Source of the DNA: Nitrospirota bacterium
Lineage (GTDB): Bacteria > Nitrospirota > Nitrospiria > JACQCE01
DNA length: 41,750 nt
Reading direction: 5' to 3'
Assembly: GCA_016201765.1 (NCBI GenBank)
Contig: JACQCE010000043.1
Coordinates: forward strand, 1-41,750
Position 1 is the stretch's first letter. Every line of letters begins with the position of its first letter. Below are positions 41,000 through 41,750 of the stretch, piece by piece. Position numbers and translations under genes: made by a program. The notes below the pieces were generated by a model. The model had not been told where the DNA came from. It ran no database searches and saw only the letters and a program-made list of their open reading frames with translations.

Positions 41000-41750
41000 A
41001 TGGAGACAACGACTTCCTCATCCGGACGATTACCCGCATCGGTCAAGCCCAAGTTGTACCAGATCACGCTGACGGTTGATCCGCAGGCGGGGCGGTTTTC
41101 GGGAGAGGTCCTCATCGATGTTGAACTGCGCGAACCGGCTCAGGCGATTACGCTTCACGCGTTGGAGCTGACGATCCAGAGTGCAAAAATCGAAGCAAGA
41201 GGCAAGAAGCAAGAGGCAAGAGTCACAGAAGAGAAAGAGACAGAAACGGTTACGCTGGCCTGTTCCGATCCCATCCCGATAGGAAAAGCCGTCATCACGA
41301 TCGCCTTTTCCGGCACGCTGAATCGACAACTCAAAGGGCAGCGCTACGCGTTTACCCAATGTGAGGCGACCGACGCGCGCCGGATTTTTCCCTGCTTCGA
41401 CGAACCGGGATTGAAGGCGCGGTTCCGGCTGACGGCCGTTATCCCCAAGCGGTTGACCGCGCTGTCGAACATGCCGATTGAGACGGACACGGTTGAGGGC
41501 GCCGTGCGCCGGGTACGGTTTCAGGACACACCGGTGATGTCGACCTATCTGTTTGCGCTGGCCGTCGCGCAATTTGAAGAAAGGCATGTGATGGTCGACG
41601 GCTGCCGTTTGGCCGTCGTCACGCTCCCCGGCCAGCTCAAGTACGCCGATTTTGCCCTGGAGGTGGGCGCGGCCGGCTTGAAGCTGCTCAATGACTACTT
41701 CGGTCTGCGCTACCCGCTGGCCAAGCTCGATCTGGTCGGCCTGCCCGATT
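41000..41750 (+). CDS. M1-family zinc aminopeptidase, N-terminal part, truncated by the window edge
   Basis: Not in the ORF track because no stop is reached. The 250 residues seen are the N-terminal beta-domain and start of the catalytic domain of M1 peptidases: SVKPKLYQITLTVDPQAGRFSGEV, the signature FTQCEATDARRIFPCFDEPGLKARF, TALSNMPIETD, and PVMSTYLFALAV. The HExxH and GAMEN motifs should follow beyond 41750. Residues ~68-82 (EARGKKQEARVTEEKETET) are a charged insert made by a gcaagaggcaagaa repeat. ATG 41000 is chosen because ~15 residues precede the conserved block; ribosome-binding site is weak. It releases N-terminal residues from peptides, probably in the cytosol (no signal peptide). 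Confidence 0.9.
   Translation, partial: METTTSSSGRLPASVKPKLYQITLTVDPQAGRFSGEVLIDVELREPAQAITLHALELTIQSAKIEARGKKQEARVTEEKETETVTLACSDPIPIGKAVITIAFSGTLNRQLKGQRYAFTQCEATDARRIFPCFDEPGLKARFRLTAVIPKRLTALSNMPIETDTVEGAVRRVRFQDTPVMSTYLFALAVAQFEERHVMVDGCRLAVVTLPGQLKYADFALEVGAAGLKLLNDYFGLRYPLAKLDLVGLPD

Overview
The window is GC-rich bacterial chromosome. Gene content and style (a single 14-gene nuo locus, a compact hemE-hemN-hemH-hemY run, DUF971 and DUF4921 proteins, a 69-residue CxxC protein, many short intergenic repeats) suggest a Nitrospirota (Nitrospira-like) organism. That placement is inference from memory of gene neighbourhoods, not from a search. No rRNA, tRNA, CRISPR array, prophage or transposase gene was seen, and no gene-free stretch exceeds 300 bases.

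Layout. 1-5900 (minus): haem operon hemE-hemN-hemH-hemY followed by a 5'-truncated purU, led by a good sigma70-type promoter. hemY carries an in-frame 60-bp tandem duplication, and its 3' end is fused onto the middle of the purU ACT domain. 5963-9641 (minus): a DnaJ-type cochaperone, an AsmA-family protein and a PduO-type cobalamin adenosyltransferase. 9804-11048 (minus): a tightly coupled trio of DUF971 protein, unknown protein and secreted cupredoxin, divergent from a pterin carbinolamine dehydratase. 11648-14021: a zinc-ribbon protein, a TetR regulator with an operator over its own promoter, and a divergent DUF4921 (GalT/HIT-like) gene with its own strong promoter. 14281-16423 (minus): two unrecognised genes and a rhomboid protease. 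16462-21228 (minus): a very large PAS/GAF-GGDEF-EAL cyclic-di-GMP protein.

21385-36670 (minus) is a complete nuoABCDEFGHIJKLMN operon for respiratory complex I, with a TTGACA-N17-TAAGAT promoter and a 5'-UTR hairpin. midA, whose mitochondrial homologue is a complex I assembly methyltransferase, lies directly upstream. 38343-39888 (plus) holds a membrane-anchored cytochrome c and a PhzF-family protein. 39975-40893 is a small island with a toxin-antitoxin-like pair (DUF4258 plus YgiT-type zinc finger) and a DUF2283 protein, bounded by perfect 24-bp inverted repeats. The window ends inside an M1-family aminopeptidase gene.

The main undescribed signal is in the repeats. A stem-loop family with an invariant GCGTATGGCGATG box occurs three times, twice between nuo genes and once in frame inside midA. 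A second stem-loop type occurs twice and forms a composite with the first. A REPIN-like element, a long hairpin between nuoD and nuoE, a MITE-like element and several degenerate 7-8-nt tandem repeats at gene junctions complete the set. One of these repeats contains the hemH stop codon and another contains the phzF start codon.
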